A DNA stretch of 64,000 nucleotides from Abiotrophia sp938010525 (GCF_938010525.1 NZ_CALLVK010000021.1:186001-250000), one strand, 5' to 3'; counted from the stretch's first letter, positions 33,929-42,561 are shown. A program made the numbers and translations. The notes: generated by a model not told the origin, from the sequence alone.

Positions 33929-35107
33929 TTAAGTATTTTGGGCCACTTGCTCCATAAAGGCAAGGGCTTCTTGATAACCGCCACTGGCCTTAAAGCTCTT
34001 GGCCACACGTCCCGCTGCATCACGATAATGAGGCTCTTCCAAAACGGTTAGGACGGCATGCCGAATGGTGACTGGTGTCATGAGCTTGAGCCAGTAACCG
34101 GCTCCCAGTTCAGCAGTCCGTTTGGCTACGGCTCCTTGTTCAGGCGTTTGGGGGCAGAGAATAAGGGGTACCTGATGATAGAGCCCTTCTGAGGCAGAAT
34201 TCATACCACAATGGGTCATAAAGACGTCAGCAATGGCCAATACCGCCATTTGGTCTACTCGATCGTGAATTTCTATATGGTCAGGCAAGCCCTGCCAGTC
34301 GCTAAGCTCACTCTGGCCTAAAGCTATGATGACTTGATAGTCCGGCAAATCCCTAAAGGCCTCTATTACGGCACGATAGAAGTCCTCATTATGAACGACT
34401 GTCCCCAAGGACACGTAGATGGTCTTGGCTCGTGTCTTAGGATAAGGTTTTTCAACCGGTCGAATTGACGGTCCAATAAAGCGATAGTTGGAGCCAAAAC
34501 TATCCCAACATGGTTGAAAGTAAGGGGAAGTATAGACCATGGTAGGGGTAGCCTCATCATTTTGAATGAGGTCTAGGACACTACCAATTTCATAGCCTCG
34601 CTCCCGCAAGCGATTGAGCTCTCGATTAATACTTGGCATGGACCAGAGCAATTTCAATAAGGCCCAGATACTCTGCCTCATATAACGTGAGGACTCCTTA
34701 TTGAAGGCAAAGGTCGTGTTGGAGCAAACATAAGGCAGATTCAATTTCTTAGCTAGAAGCTTGGCCCAGGTTGCCATCGAGTCTCCCACAACTAAATCCG
34801 GTTGGAGTTCTTTCAAGGCCTCTAGAGCTGGCCCTTCAAACGCCAAGGTAGATTGGACTAGCAAATGTGTGGCAAAAGCCAAGTCCTTGCCCGAGCGGTC
34901 TGAGCTCTCACGCTCATCTAGCCCCAAGTCAAAATCCCCATAGTCATCGCAAGCCACAAATTGAGCACCTGTCGCCTGAATGGCTTGTCTGAAGCGCTCA
35001 AAGGAAAAATAAGTTACCTGGTGCCCGGCTTCCATCAGATAGCGCACCAAACCTAGAGTTGGATTGGTATGGCCTTGAGCTGGTATACAGAACCATGCAA
35101 TTTTCAT
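33929..35107 (-). CDS. MGT-family UDP-sugar glycosyltransferase (GT1)
   Basis: A 392-residue GT-B enzyme of the macrolide-glycosyltransferase type. The N-terminal IAWFCIPAQGHTNPTLGLVR (acceptor domain, catalytic His), KTIYVSLGTVVHN and the donor-binding FMTHCGMNSASEGLYHQVPLILCPQTPEQ are clear. It would glycosylate a small molecule or lipid; the acceptor is unknown. The ATG at 35107 has GAGGTG 6 nt upstream; a GTG at 35116 is part of that site. It is monocistronic, with a terminator after it, and has no resistance or biosynthesis genes around it. Confidence 0.85.
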   Translation of the reverse strand: MKIAWFCIPAQGHTNPTLGLVRYLMEAGHQVTYFSFERFRQAIQATGAQFVACDDYGDFDLGLDERESSDRSGKDLAFATHLLVQSTLAFEGPALEALKELQPDLVVGDSMATWAKLLAKKLNLPYVCSNTTFAFNKESSRYMRQSIWALLKLLWSMPSINRELNRLRERGYEIGSVLDLIQNDEATPTMVYTSPYFQPCWDSFGSNYRFIGPSIRPVEKPYPKTRAKTIYVSLGTVVHNEDFYRAVIEAFRDLPDYQVIIALGQSELSDWQGLPDHIEIHDRVDQMAVLAIADVFMTHCGMNSASEGLYHQVPLILCPQTPEQGAVAKRTAELGAGYWLKLMTPVTIRHAVLTVLEEPHYRDAAGRVAKSFKASGGYQEALAFMEQVAQNT

Positions 35108-35221
35108 TCTTATCACCTCATTTACAAGACAAGAGCAAATAATAGAGACAATATACTAATCCTATTATAACATGGTGCCCCACTAAACCCCAATAAAATT
35201 ACCCTAGCCAAAATAGACAAA

Positions 35222-35253
35222 CACCATCCTATGCTAGGCAGCATAGGATGGTG
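35222..35253 (-). terminator. Terminator of the lactose-type PTS operon
   Basis: Perfect 13-bp stem caccatcctatgc (35222-35234) / gcataggatggtg (35241-35253) just after the aldo/keto reductase stop. The following T tract is interrupted. Confidence 0.75.
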
Positions 35254-35263
35254 ACTGACTTAC

Positions 35264-36193
35264 TTATGGGAGCCGATTGCCCCCCGCCTTATAGATACGA
35301 TACCAGTCCTCACGACTGACTTCAATGCGACAGGCTTGAGCCAAATCCACTAAGCGCCAAGGCTGCATGGAACCAACTAAGACTTGCATTTTAGCAGGAT
35401 GGCGTAGAATCCAAGCTAGAGCCAAGGCATCCGAACTGACACCATAGCTTAAAGCCAAGCTAGCTAAACAATCCCTTAAGTCCTGATAGTCTGGGTGTAA
35501 CATATAGGGGCCTTGGTGTAAATCCACTTGGAAAGGCGACCAAGCCTGAACGGTTATCTGATGAAGGCGACAATAATTGAGGACATCGCCATCACGATTG
35601 ATACTTTCCGAGCCTTTGGTGTTGACATTCAAGCTAGCATCTAAAAGCACCGTGTGGGCTGGCCCAAATTCCAACTGATTGACAATGAGGGCTTGATCTA
35701 AGTAGGAAGACAAGAGACTCATTTGTCCTGGATTCTGGTTGCTGACGCCAAAGTAGCGGACTTTACCCGACTGATGAAGGTCATGGAAGGCCTCGGCTAC
35801 TTCTTCTGGTTCCATCAAGGCATCTGGCCGATGCAGGGCCAAGACGTCTAGGTAATCTGTTTGGAGTCGCTTGAGGCTGCCTTCCACCGCTTGGATAATG
35901 TGGGCTTTGGAGAAATCGAAATGGTAGTTAGACCAGACATCGGCCAGGCCACATTTGGATTGAATTAAGAGATCCTGTCGAGCTAGGCCCAGGCCTGTCC
36001 AAGCTTGGCCAAAACGTAATTCAGATTGACCCTTGCCATAAATATCAGCATGGTCGAAGAAATTAATCCCTAGGTCTTGGCAGGTCGCTAGGGCCTTTTG
36101 GCTGTCAGCCAAGCTTAGGCTATCCATGCGCATACAACCTAAGGCGATGGCACTGGCACCTGCTAGCTGACCTCCTAAGTTTAAGGTCTTCAT
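35264..36193 (-). CDS. Aldo/keto reductase
   Basis: A 309-residue NAD(P)H-dependent oxidoreductase of the YdhF-like branch. It has GCMRMD, the catalytic INFFDHADIYGKGQSE (Asp, Tyr), QSKCGL (Lys), LALHRPD (His) and a C-terminal LVGSMQPWRL nucleotide-binding segment. The start overlaps the end of the beta-galactosidase gene by 4 bp (ATGA), so it is the last gene of that operon. A role in reducing a sugar or aldehyde freed by the pathway is likely but not defined. Confidence 0.88.
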   Translation of the reverse strand: MKTLNLGGQLAGASAIALGCMRMDSLSLADSQKALATCQDLGINFFDHADIYGKGQSELRFGQAWTGLGLARQDLLIQSKCGLADVWSNYHFDFSKAHIIQAVEGSLKRLQTDYLDVLALHRPDALMEPEEVAEAFHDLHQSGKVRYFGVSNQNPGQMSLLSSYLDQALIVNQLEFGPAHTVLLDASLNVNTKGSESINRDGDVLNYCRLHQITVQAWSPFQVDLHQGPYMLHPDYQDLRDCLASLALSYGVSSDALALAWILRHPAKMQVLVGSMQPWRLVDLAQACRIEVSREDWYRIYKAGGNRLP

Positions 36194-37992
36194 GCCTCAA
36201 CCTCCCCTTCTTCTGGGCGATAAACAGGCCGATCTACTAAATTCAAGCTCTCTACTGGCACCGACTCCGTCTCAAAGACCACGAACTCGTTGTGATTCTT
36301 GAGGAAGCCTGACGGAACATAGAGGTATTGGATGGGTCCCTGAGACCAGTAACGGCCAAGGTTGAAACCATTGACACAGACGCAACCCTTACCATAGGCA
36401 GAGCAATCAATAAAGGTATCCTGAATCTGATCCAGCTCAACCTCGAAGCGGTAGAAATGGGGACTTTCTGGTTGTGTAGGTCGCGGACCTTCATGATAGC
36501 TAACTGCTGCTAGCATGTCTGGCTTGAATTCTAGGGCATATTGTCTGAAGCCTTTGCGGAACTGGTGGTTAATCATAACGCCGCCCTTAATGCCCTTAGA
36601 TTGAGTCGGACTATTGAGTTTGAAGCCGTAATTGACGCGCCCCATATTTTCTACCAAAACATCGACTTGAGCAGAAGCTTGGTCGGAATCAAAGAGCACT
36701 TCATCGCCAATGTCTTCTCGGTATTGGGTCACTAGGTGCTTGCCTTGGATAAAGACTTGAACCCGGTCATGGGCATTGATGATTTTAAGTCGTTCCGGAT
36801 GGCCATGGTGTGCGACCCGCGTCCGATAGAGAGTATAACCATAGTGTTGACCCAAGGCTTCCATGGCTAGCGGGTAGTCCACTTCTTGGCCGGTTCCTAA
36901 CTGGTCGGCGACTTCTAACAAGTCGGCCCAGCCAAGCACTGGATAGGTGCCATAGGCTCTAGCCTGGCGACTACGGGGCTCAAACTGAGGTAAGTCTGGG
37001 AAAAGCTCATGGATCACCCGCTGAACTGCATAATATTTGGCAGTTGGTTGGCCCCATTCATTAATTGGGGCATCAAAGTCATAAGAAGTGACCTGTGGGA
37101 GATCCCGATGCTTGCGTGCAGAACAGCCATTAATAAAGCCAAAGTTGGTCCCGCCTCGCAAGAGGAAGAGGTTGACACTGCCGACAGCCATCATTTCCTT
37201 AACATCATGGGCCAAGTCCTCCGGGTCACGGCGGACAATAGGCTCATTCCAACGGTTGAACCAACCATCCCAGAACTCCGTGCACATTAGTGGCCATTGC
37301 TTGCCATGACGGTCGAAGAAGGCTTGGAGGGCTTGGGTATTGCCCGGTGCATCCGAGCCGAAGTTACCAGTGACAAAGATATCATCTTCAATCAAGGTAC
37401 CGGACTCTAGCGCTTCAATCCAGGTGCCATCCGAGGTAAAGAGTGGCACATCTATACCCCGGTCACGCATCATTTGGGCCACGGCCCGTAAATAGTCTTT
37501 GTCTTCTGCATAGGAGCCATACTCGTTCTCGACTTGCATCATCAAGATAGGGCCCCCATGAGTGAACTGATAAGGTACTAGCTGTGGTAGAAGCCAATCA
37601 TAATAAGCCGCTACCTTGGACAGAAAGGCCTGATCATAGGTGCGATATCGCATGCCGGGATAGTTGAGCAACCAAGCCGGCAGGCCCCCAAAATCAAACT
37701 CCGCACAAATATAGGGACAGGGGCGGACAATCAAGTGAAGGCCCATACGACTGACTAGGTCAAAGTAGGCTTTGAAATCCAGCAAGCCGCGGTCTTCAAA
37801 GACCCCTTCATGAGGCTCATGCAAATTCCAAGGGATGTAAGTCTCGACGGTATTGTAACCTAGCGCCTTGAGATTGTAGAGGGTGTCTTCCCATTGATCT
37901 GGATGCAGACGGAAATACTGGATAGCCCCGGACAAGATTTTGAAGGGCTGACCATCTAAATAGAATTGGTCGCGAATTTCGAACTGTGTCAT
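36190..37992 (-). CDS. Beta-galactosidase, GH35
   Basis: A 600-residue GH35 enzyme. The signature GAIQYFRLHPDQWED, the RPCPYICAEFDFGGLPAWL region, the acid/base Glu in MQVENEYGSY (about residue 156) and the nucleophile Glu in CTEFWDGWFN (about 235) are present; the C-terminal two beta domains end near FNLGRYWSQGPIQYLYVP. No signal peptide, so it acts inside the cell. It resembles streptococcal BgaC, which prefers beta-1,3-linked galactose. It overlaps its neighbours by 4 bp on both sides, between the PTS permease and the aldo/keto reductase. The substrate would be an imported disaccharide that may carry phosphate, which is unusual for GH35. Confidence 0.92.
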   Translation of the reverse strand: MTQFEIRDQFYLDGQPFKILSGAIQYFRLHPDQWEDTLYNLKALGYNTVETYIPWNLHEPHEGVFEDRGLLDFKAYFDLVSRMGLHLIVRPCPYICAEFDFGGLPAWLLNYPGMRYRTYDQAFLSKVAAYYDWLLPQLVPYQFTHGGPILMMQVENEYGSYAEDKDYLRAVAQMMRDRGIDVPLFTSDGTWIEALESGTLIEDDIFVTGNFGSDAPGNTQALQAFFDRHGKQWPLMCTEFWDGWFNRWNEPIVRRDPEDLAHDVKEMMAVGSVNLFLLRGGTNFGFINGCSARKHRDLPQVTSYDFDAPINEWGQPTAKYYAVQRVIHELFPDLPQFEPRSRQARAYGTYPVLGWADLLEVADQLGTGQEVDYPLAMEALGQHYGYTLYRTRVAHHGHPERLKIINAHDRVQVFIQGKHLVTQYREDIGDEVLFDSDQASAQVDVLVENMGRVNYGFKLNSPTQSKGIKGGVMINHQFRKGFRQYALEFKPDMLAAVSYHEGPRPTQPESPHFYRFEVELDQIQDTFIDCSAYGKGCVCVNGFNLGRYWSQGPIQYLYVPSGFLKNHNEFVVFETESVPVESLNLVDRPVYRPEEGEVEA

Positions 37993-39353
37993 GCGCCCAT
38001 CTCCTGTTGTTTATCAGCAATCTTAACGAATGGATAGTAGACGGCAGTGGAAATCCCGATATTAATCAAGGACAGGACAATAGCCCGCCAGTCAAAGGCT
38101 GTTGCGAAGAAACCATAGAGGACAGGTGGCATTACCCAAGTTACGTTCTGAGTAACCGGTGCTACCAAGCCCATCGTTGTCGCAAAATAAGCCACTGTTA
38201 CCATCAGCACTGGGCTGAGGACAAAGGGGATGAACATAATTGGGTTAAGGACGATTGGTACCCCGTACATGACAGGTTCCCCAATGTTAAAGACCATAGG
38301 GAAGATCCCTAATTTAGCCACTTCACGCAAATGACGACTACGTGCCATCCAGAGAATGGAGATAGCTAAGCCAATGGCATCGAACCATACAAAGGCACCG
38401 AAGGAGTTATCTGTCCATAGATAAGGAATAGTGGTACCAGCGCGGTAAGCTTCTAAATTGGCTAGCATGGTCACCCCGAAGAGACTGGACATAACAGGCG
38501 CCAAGACGTTGCCGCCGTGGAGGCCGAAGAACCAGAAAATCTTGTTTAAGATGACAATAATGAGGACAGCCAAGAAGCTTTGCGACATATTAAGCAGTGG
38601 CGCTTGTAAGACCTTATAAACCCAGGTAATCATCAATTCACCGGTCAATTGATTGAAGGCATAAGTGGCAATAGCGACTACATACATGGCAATAGCTGCC
38701 GGAATGATGGATAGGAAAGGCTTAACAATAGCAGGTGGTACTGAATCTGGCAACTTAATGGTCCAGTTCCGATTCATGACCTTACAGAAGATGATAACCG
38801 ATACGAAACCAATGATAATCCCTGTAAAGTAACCCTTGGCCCCGATTTGGTCTAGTGGAATGGCATTACGTACCGTAACCGCTAATTCCTCCCCTTGAAC
38901 TGCTACACCTTGTAGCTTATCACCCAGAAGGCCAGCTAAGGCCTTAGAGTCAACATTTTCTAGCTTAAAGTTCTGCGTTACCGTATTAGCAATGGTAATG
39001 ACATAGGAAGCAACAGCCACCAAACCAGCGGAGACTGTATCCACCTTGTAAATCTTGGCGATATTAACACCAAAGTTAAAGAGAAAGAGGAAGACAACAA
39101 TTGGGATAGACCCTTTGAAGAGGATGTAGTTGATATCAATCAACCAACCAAAAGTCTGCGGGATGAAGGTATTGCCAAATTGGCCAGGTAAATCCGCCAA
39201 AAAGGCATTAATCATGAGAGCGAATGATCCGGCCATAATAACCGGCATGGTCCCAATAAATGAATCCCGAAGTGCAACAAGGAACCGTTGGTTCCCGACT
39301 TTGTTGGCGATAGGCATCAGACGCTCTTGCCAACGATCGACTAAACTTGCCAT
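37989..39353 (-). CDS. PTS lactose/cellobiose-family EIIC permease
   Basis: A 454-residue CelB-like permease with about ten membrane segments. It shows RFLVALRDSFIGTMPVIMAGS, FWFFGLHGGNVLAPVM and FNIGEPVMYGVPIVLNP, all conserved in this family. AGGAGG precedes the ATG. It follows EIIB and EIIA genes on the same strand and overlaps the GH35 gene by 4 bp, so the beta-galactosidase is matched to what this permease imports, probably a beta-galactoside. Confidence 0.93.
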   Translation of the reverse strand: MASLVDRWQERLMPIANKVGNQRFLVALRDSFIGTMPVIMAGSFALMINAFLADLPGQFGNTFIPQTFGWLIDINYILFKGSIPIVVFLFLFNFGVNIAKIYKVDTVSAGLVAVASYVITIANTVTQNFKLENVDSKALAGLLGDKLQGVAVQGEELAVTVRNAIPLDQIGAKGYFTGIIIGFVSVIIFCKVMNRNWTIKLPDSVPPAIVKPFLSIIPAAIAMYVVAIATYAFNQLTGELMITWVYKVLQAPLLNMSQSFLAVLIIVILNKIFWFFGLHGGNVLAPVMSSLFGVTMLANLEAYRAGTTIPYLWTDNSFGAFVWFDAIGLAISILWMARSRHLREVAKLGIFPMVFNIGEPVMYGVPIVLNPIMFIPFVLSPVLMVTVAYFATTMGLVAPVTQNVTWVMPPVLYGFFATAFDWRAIVLSLINIGISTAVYYPFVKIADKQQEMGA

Positions 39354-39440
39354 GATAATTCCTCCTTAAATTTTTACATAAATTAATTAAAACCACGGTT
39401 TGGGTGTCTACCAACCTAGCTCGGACTGCTCCCAAGCCAC

Positions 39441-39758
39441 TTATTGGGGTAAGACTTGGTAGACTTCGATTAATTCCTGAGCTAAATCGACAAAGGCGAT
39501 ACTGGTCATGAGATGATCCTGACCATGAATCATAAAGAGACTGAGGGGCTGCTCAATCCCTTGCGCTTCTTGAGCCAAGGCTCCGGCCTGGGCGTGATGG
39601 GCTTCTAAGAGGGCTGCTCGAGCCGCTGCCATTCGCTCCGTCGCGCTCTGGAAATCTCGCTTCTTAGCTGCTGCCATGGCTTCGATGGCACAGGATTTGG
39701 CTTCGCCGCCATACATAATTAACTGCATGGCTACTTCTAATGCGGCTTCTTGTGACAT
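39441..39758 (-). CDS. PTS lactose/cellobiose-family EIIA
   Basis: A 105-residue helical EIIA. The conserved start AMQLIMYGGEAKSCAIEAM and the phospho-histidine in FMIHGQDHLMTS (about residue 78) are present. AAAGGAG precedes the ATG, and the EIIB gene ends 12 bp upstream. Confidence 0.93.
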   Translation of the reverse strand: MSQEAALEVAMQLIMYGGEAKSCAIEAMAAAKKRDFQSATERMAAARAALLEAHHAQAGALAQEAQGIEQPLSLFMIHGQDHLMTSIAFVDLAQELIEVYQVLPQ

Positions 39759-39770
39759 AGGCTTGCTCCT

Positions 39771-40088
39771 TTATCCCATGAGACTTACGGCTAAGGCCAA
39801 GACCTTATCGCCTTTCATCATGCCATAATCTGTCATGGGGATGACCTCCACTGGGATGCCACGGGCTGACAAGTCAGCGGAAAACTCGTTCTTCAAATAG
39901 CGGACTTGGGGGCCTAACAATAAGACATCTACTGCATTGTTTTGGAGATATTCCTTGGCTTCTGGCACTGGCACAGCAAAAATATGGGCATCTAACCCTT
40001 GATCTTGCGCGGCCTTTTCCATCTTGGATACCATGAGACTGGTCGACATGCCAGCAGCACAGACTAACATGATTTGCTTAGTTTCCAT
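39771..40088 (-). CDS. PTS lactose/cellobiose-family EIIB
   Basis: A 105-residue EIIB with the active cysteine in MLVCAAGMSTSLMVSKM near the N-terminus. It is the first gene of the operon and its start is about 110 nt downstream of a consensus promoter. The long leader contains a candidate repressor site and a hairpin. Confidence 0.94.
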   Translation of the reverse strand: METKQIMLVCAAGMSTSLMVSKMEKAAQDQGLDAHIFAVPVPEAKEYLQNNAVDVLLLGPQVRYLKNEFSADLSARGIPVEVIPMTDYGMMKGDKVLALAVSLMG

Positions 40089-40124
40089 TTACAACACCCT
40101 TTCCTTAAAATTCGAAAGAAAAAT

Positions 40125-40180
40125 AATCGGTCCCTATTATTTTGAAAATGTAAACAAGCAGGCGTGAAAAGGAACCGATT
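40125..40180 (-). other. Long-loop hairpin in the lactose-type PTS leader
   Basis: Inverted repeat aatcggtccc (40125-40134) / ggaaccgatt (40171-40180), 10 bp with one G-U pair, loop 36 nt, followed by ATTTTT on the minus strand. The loop contains the candidate ROK site. Either an RNA structure or a two-arm protein site. Confidence 0.4.
40145..40157 (-). promoter_or_regulatory. Candidate ROK-repressor site, copy 1
   Basis: TTGTTTACATTTT on the minus strand, about 45-55 nt after the predicted transcription start of the PTS operon. The same 13-mer recurs at 42502-42514 ahead of another gene next to the ROK regulator. Confidence 0.4.
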
Positions 40181-40207
40181 CTCAACAATTATTTACTTTC
40201 TATTAAT

Positions 40208-40236
40208 ATTATAGGACATGAGATCCTAAATGTCAA
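40208..40236 (-). promoter_or_regulatory. Full-consensus promoter of the lactose-type PTS operon
   Basis: On the minus strand TTGACA (40231-40236), 17-nt spacer, TATAAT (40208-40213): both hexamers and the spacing are ideal, so this operon must be held down by repression. Confidence 0.9.
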
Positions 40237-40244
40237 CGTTTTCA
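40231..40244 (-). promoter_or_regulatory. CcpA cre site over the -35
   Basis: TGAAAACGTTGACA on the minus strand matches TGWAANCGNTNWCA at 14 of 14 positions and includes the -35 hexamer. It also lies just upstream of the ROK gene promoter on the other strand. Confidence 0.85.
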
Positions 40245-40245
40245 T

Positions 40246-40274
40246 TTGAGGATTTATTTGTTTTTTGTTATGAT
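40246..40274 (+). promoter_or_regulatory. Promoter of the ROK regulator gene
   Basis: TTGAGG (40246-40251), 17-nt spacer, TATGAT (40269-40274), back to back with the PTS promoter and next to the cre site. Confidence 0.6.
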
Positions 40275-40296
40275 ATTCGTGAGGAAGTGACCAGAC

Positions 40297-41484
40297 ATGA
40301 CAATAACCAAAAAACAGGCCACACTAAGGGCCACCATTCTAGATAAACTATATGCAAAAGCACCACTATCACGTATTGATATTGCCAAAGAAACGGGCAT
40401 AACGCCTGCTACTACGGGGTCTATTATCGGGGATTTAATTCGTCAAGAACTCGTCTATGAAGTTGGGGAAGCTGAAGATGATACTGTAGGCCGCAAGAAA
40501 ACCTTACTTAGTCTTATGCCCCATCGTGCCTACTATCTAGGTGTCGAAATCTCTGAGAAATACCTAGCCTTGGTCATTACTGATAACCTTGGCGAGATTC
40601 AAGCCAGCGACTACAGCATGACCTTCCAACAGCTAGGTAACTACCCGACTAGCGCTGACTTAGCCGACTTCATTCATCAATTTATAGCGCAACACCCTGA
40701 CTTTCCCTTGACCGCCATTGGCGTCGGGCTACCGGGCCACGTAGACTTCGACTTGAGTCCCTATATTCAATCCAACAATCAGCATTGGCAGAATCTCAAT
40801 CTGGAAGAGCTAGCCCAGGCCTTTAGACTGCCGCTTTATTTTGATAATAAGTCTCACTGCTTGACCCTGGCCCAAAGACTTTATGGCCAAGATGACAAAA
40901 ACGATCATAATTTTATCGTCTTCCATGTCGCTAACGGTATTCATTGTTCCTATATGTATCAAGGGCAAATCTACGGGCGACAGAACTTCCTGATTGGCGA
41001 AATCGGCCATACGATTTTGAATCCACAAGGGGAAGCCTGCACCTGTGGTAAACGGGGTTGTCTGCAAGTCTATGCTAGCGAATCTAACTTGATTGCTAAG
41101 GCCCAAACCCTCTATCGGGTAGCCCAATCCACCTTCCTGCCTAGCCTGGTATCAGAGTCTGAAGCGATTACGCTTGCTACTATTATGGATGCCTGCGCCT
41201 TAGGCGATACTAGCTGTCTCCAATTGATTCAGCAAGCCTGTCACTACCTGTCGATTGCCCTATCCAATCTCAGTCAGCTGATTGACAGTGATGCTATCTA
41301 CCTTGACGGCCAGTTCTTCTCCTATCCACTAGTCGACACCCTCTTGCACCAGGAGCTAGCGGCGACCACCCCGCTCTTCCACAAGCAAAAGAAAATACGA
41401 CTCATTCCCCTGGCCTATAGCCCACTCAATATCGCGCGGGCAGCCACTAGCCTCTGTGTCAAAGCCAGCTTCTTATCAGCATAA
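40297..41484 (+). CDS. ROK-family transcriptional regulator (NagC/XylR type)
   Basis: A 395-residue repressor: an N-terminal winged helix (SRIDIAKETGITPATTGSIIGDLI, residues about 22-45) followed by a ROK sugar-kinase-like domain with GVGLPGHVD and the zinc-binding CTCGKRGCLQVYAS. Sugar binding to the ROK domain normally releases DNA. It is divergent from the lactose-type PTS operon and is the obvious regulator of it. GAGGAAG precedes the ATG. The ATP-binding motif expected for an active kinase is poorly kept, consistent with a purely regulatory role. Confidence 0.88.
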   Translation: MTITKKQATLRATILDKLYAKAPLSRIDIAKETGITPATTGSIIGDLIRQELVYEVGEAEDDTVGRKKTLLSLMPHRAYYLGVEISEKYLALVITDNLGEIQASDYSMTFQQLGNYPTSADLADFIHQFIAQHPDFPLTAIGVGLPGHVDFDLSPYIQSNNQHWQNLNLEELAQAFRLPLYFDNKSHCLTLAQRLYGQDDKNDHNFIVFHVANGIHCSYMYQGQIYGRQNFLIGEIGHTILNPQGEACTCGKRGCLQVYASESNLIAKAQTLYRVAQSTFLPSLVSESEAITLATIMDACALGDTSCLQLIQQACHYLSIALSNLSQLIDSDAIYLDGQFFSYPLVDTLLHQELAATTPLFHKQKKIRLIPLAYSPLNIARAATSLCVKASFLSA

Positions 41485-41489
41485 AAATA

Positions 41490-41531
41490 AGCGGACCATC
41501 TACTGAAGCTAGTAGTAGGTCCGCTCTTTTT
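41490..41531. terminator. Bidirectional terminator
   Basis: Stem agcggacc (41490-41497) / ggtccgct (41518-41525) with inner CTACT/AGTAG pairs, T-rich on both strands, between the convergent ROK gene and the TIM-barrel gene. Confidence 0.85.
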
Positions 41532-41541
41532 ATTGCCTTAA

Positions 41542-42441
41542 TTAGCGATTAATGGAACGGGCAATCATGGAAATGGTATGCCGTTGACCGCGGATTGCCT
41601 TGCTGAGGGCAAAAATATTCTCCACAGGAGCCAGACAGCCGTAGCCAGAGTCCCCAATGTGCTGGATGTCTACCCCACAAATCTTATTGCGGATAGCCAT
41701 CTGCTTAATAGTGTCGGTATCCGAGCTTTCTTGGCTAGTTCCAATGGCGCTCATCACCAGGGCCCCTGCTTGATGGGCTCGCTGAACTATGGCCTTGAGA
41801 TCCGCCTCATCGAAGCCTGGTACACTGCCTACAGCCGGCGCCAAAATAATATCGGCTCCAGCCTCAATGAATTGGCTGACTGCTTCAAGGTCTGCTACCG
41901 GCTCATCAACGCCTGCCCCGTGCATTTTACCGGCAATGACTAAACCTGAGAAGTGCTGCTTGGTTAGTCGGATGGCCTCCGCTATGGTATGATTGGTCAC
42001 ACCAGTCCCAGGATTACCCGTCAAACAGATAAAATCAAGACCAAAAGCTTCGGCCGCCTGTAGCGATGCCACATTGACCTGGCGCCCAGTCACTAATTCT
42101 TGCCGTTCTTCATTCATCTTAGCGTTAAGATCGACAGGCTCCAAATTGACGCCAATCGGGCGGCCCACCAGTCGATGGAGCTCTGCGACAAAATTGGGTG
42201 CATCAGGATCAATAGCAAATATAACAGGGTTTAGTAAGTCTACCCCATTTAGTAAAATGAGATCCGCCCCAAAGGCGCGAGCCATCTCTGAGTTGGTAAT
42301 ATCCCCAATATAGGACTCCTTAAAGCCCACATTTTCCGACAATATCACTCGGCCCTCACAGGCCTTAATACTCTGCTTTAATTCTGCCGCCGACATGGCC
42401 AGAATTTCCGACGTGTTGGCACTAATCAAACGTTTCACCAT
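41542..42441 (-). CDS. TIM-barrel protein of unknown function near sugar PTS genes
   Basis: A 299-residue soluble protein with a TIM-barrel pattern of strands and glycine loops: GRVILSENVG, LILLNGVDLLNP, RPIGVNLEPVD, FICLTGNPGTGVTN, VIAGKMHGAG, IILAPAVGSVPGFDE and VDIQHIGDSGYG. It resembles PEP-mutase/phosphoribosyl-type barrel proteins that accompany lactose/cellobiose PTS operons in Lactobacillales, a group now filed as a domain of unknown function. A catalytic role on a sugar phosphate is plausible, not shown. It has its own promoter with an operator-like palindrome and a copy of the 13-mer found in the PTS leader, so it is probably under the same ROK regulator. Confidence 0.6.
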   Translation of the reverse strand: MVKRLISANTSEILAMSAAELKQSIKACEGRVILSENVGFKESYIGDITNSEMARAFGADLILLNGVDLLNPVIFAIDPDAPNFVAELHRLVGRPIGVNLEPVDLNAKMNEERQELVTGRQVNVASLQAAEAFGLDFICLTGNPGTGVTNHTIAEAIRLTKQHFSGLVIAGKMHGAGVDEPVADLEAVSQFIEAGADIILAPAVGSVPGFDEADLKAIVQRAHQAGALVMSAIGTSQESSDTDTIKQMAIRNKICGVDIQHIGDSGYGCLAPVENIFALSKAIRGQRHTISMIARSINR

Positions 42442-42501
42442 GTAAATCCTTCTTTCTTTTTGATAATAATAAAGATAAGACTAACCTTTGATTACGCCCT
42501 T

Positions 42502-42514
42502 TTGTTTACATTTT
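42502..42514 (+). promoter_or_regulatory. Candidate ROK-repressor site, copy 2
   Basis: TTGTTTACATTTT, identical to the element at 40145-40157 and placed at about +4 to +16 of the TIM-barrel gene transcript, in the opposite orientation relative to transcription. Confidence 0.4.
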
Positions 42515-42524
42515 GTTACTAATT

Positions 42525-42553
42525 AGTATAGCATGATTCGCCGGATATGTAAA
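42525..42553 (-). promoter_or_regulatory. Promoter of the TIM-barrel gene
   Basis: On the minus strand TTTACA (42548-42553), 17-nt spacer, TATACT (42525-42530) preceded by TGC (extended -10). Confidence 0.7.
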
Positions 42554-42561
42554 CGGTTTAT
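42548..42561 (+). promoter_or_regulatory. Cre-like palindrome over the -35
   Basis: TGTAAACGGTTTAT (core TAAACGGTTTA is an odd-centred palindrome) matches the cre consensus at 12 of 14 positions and overlaps the -35 hexamer. CcpA or a LacI-family repressor could bind. Confidence 0.5.
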
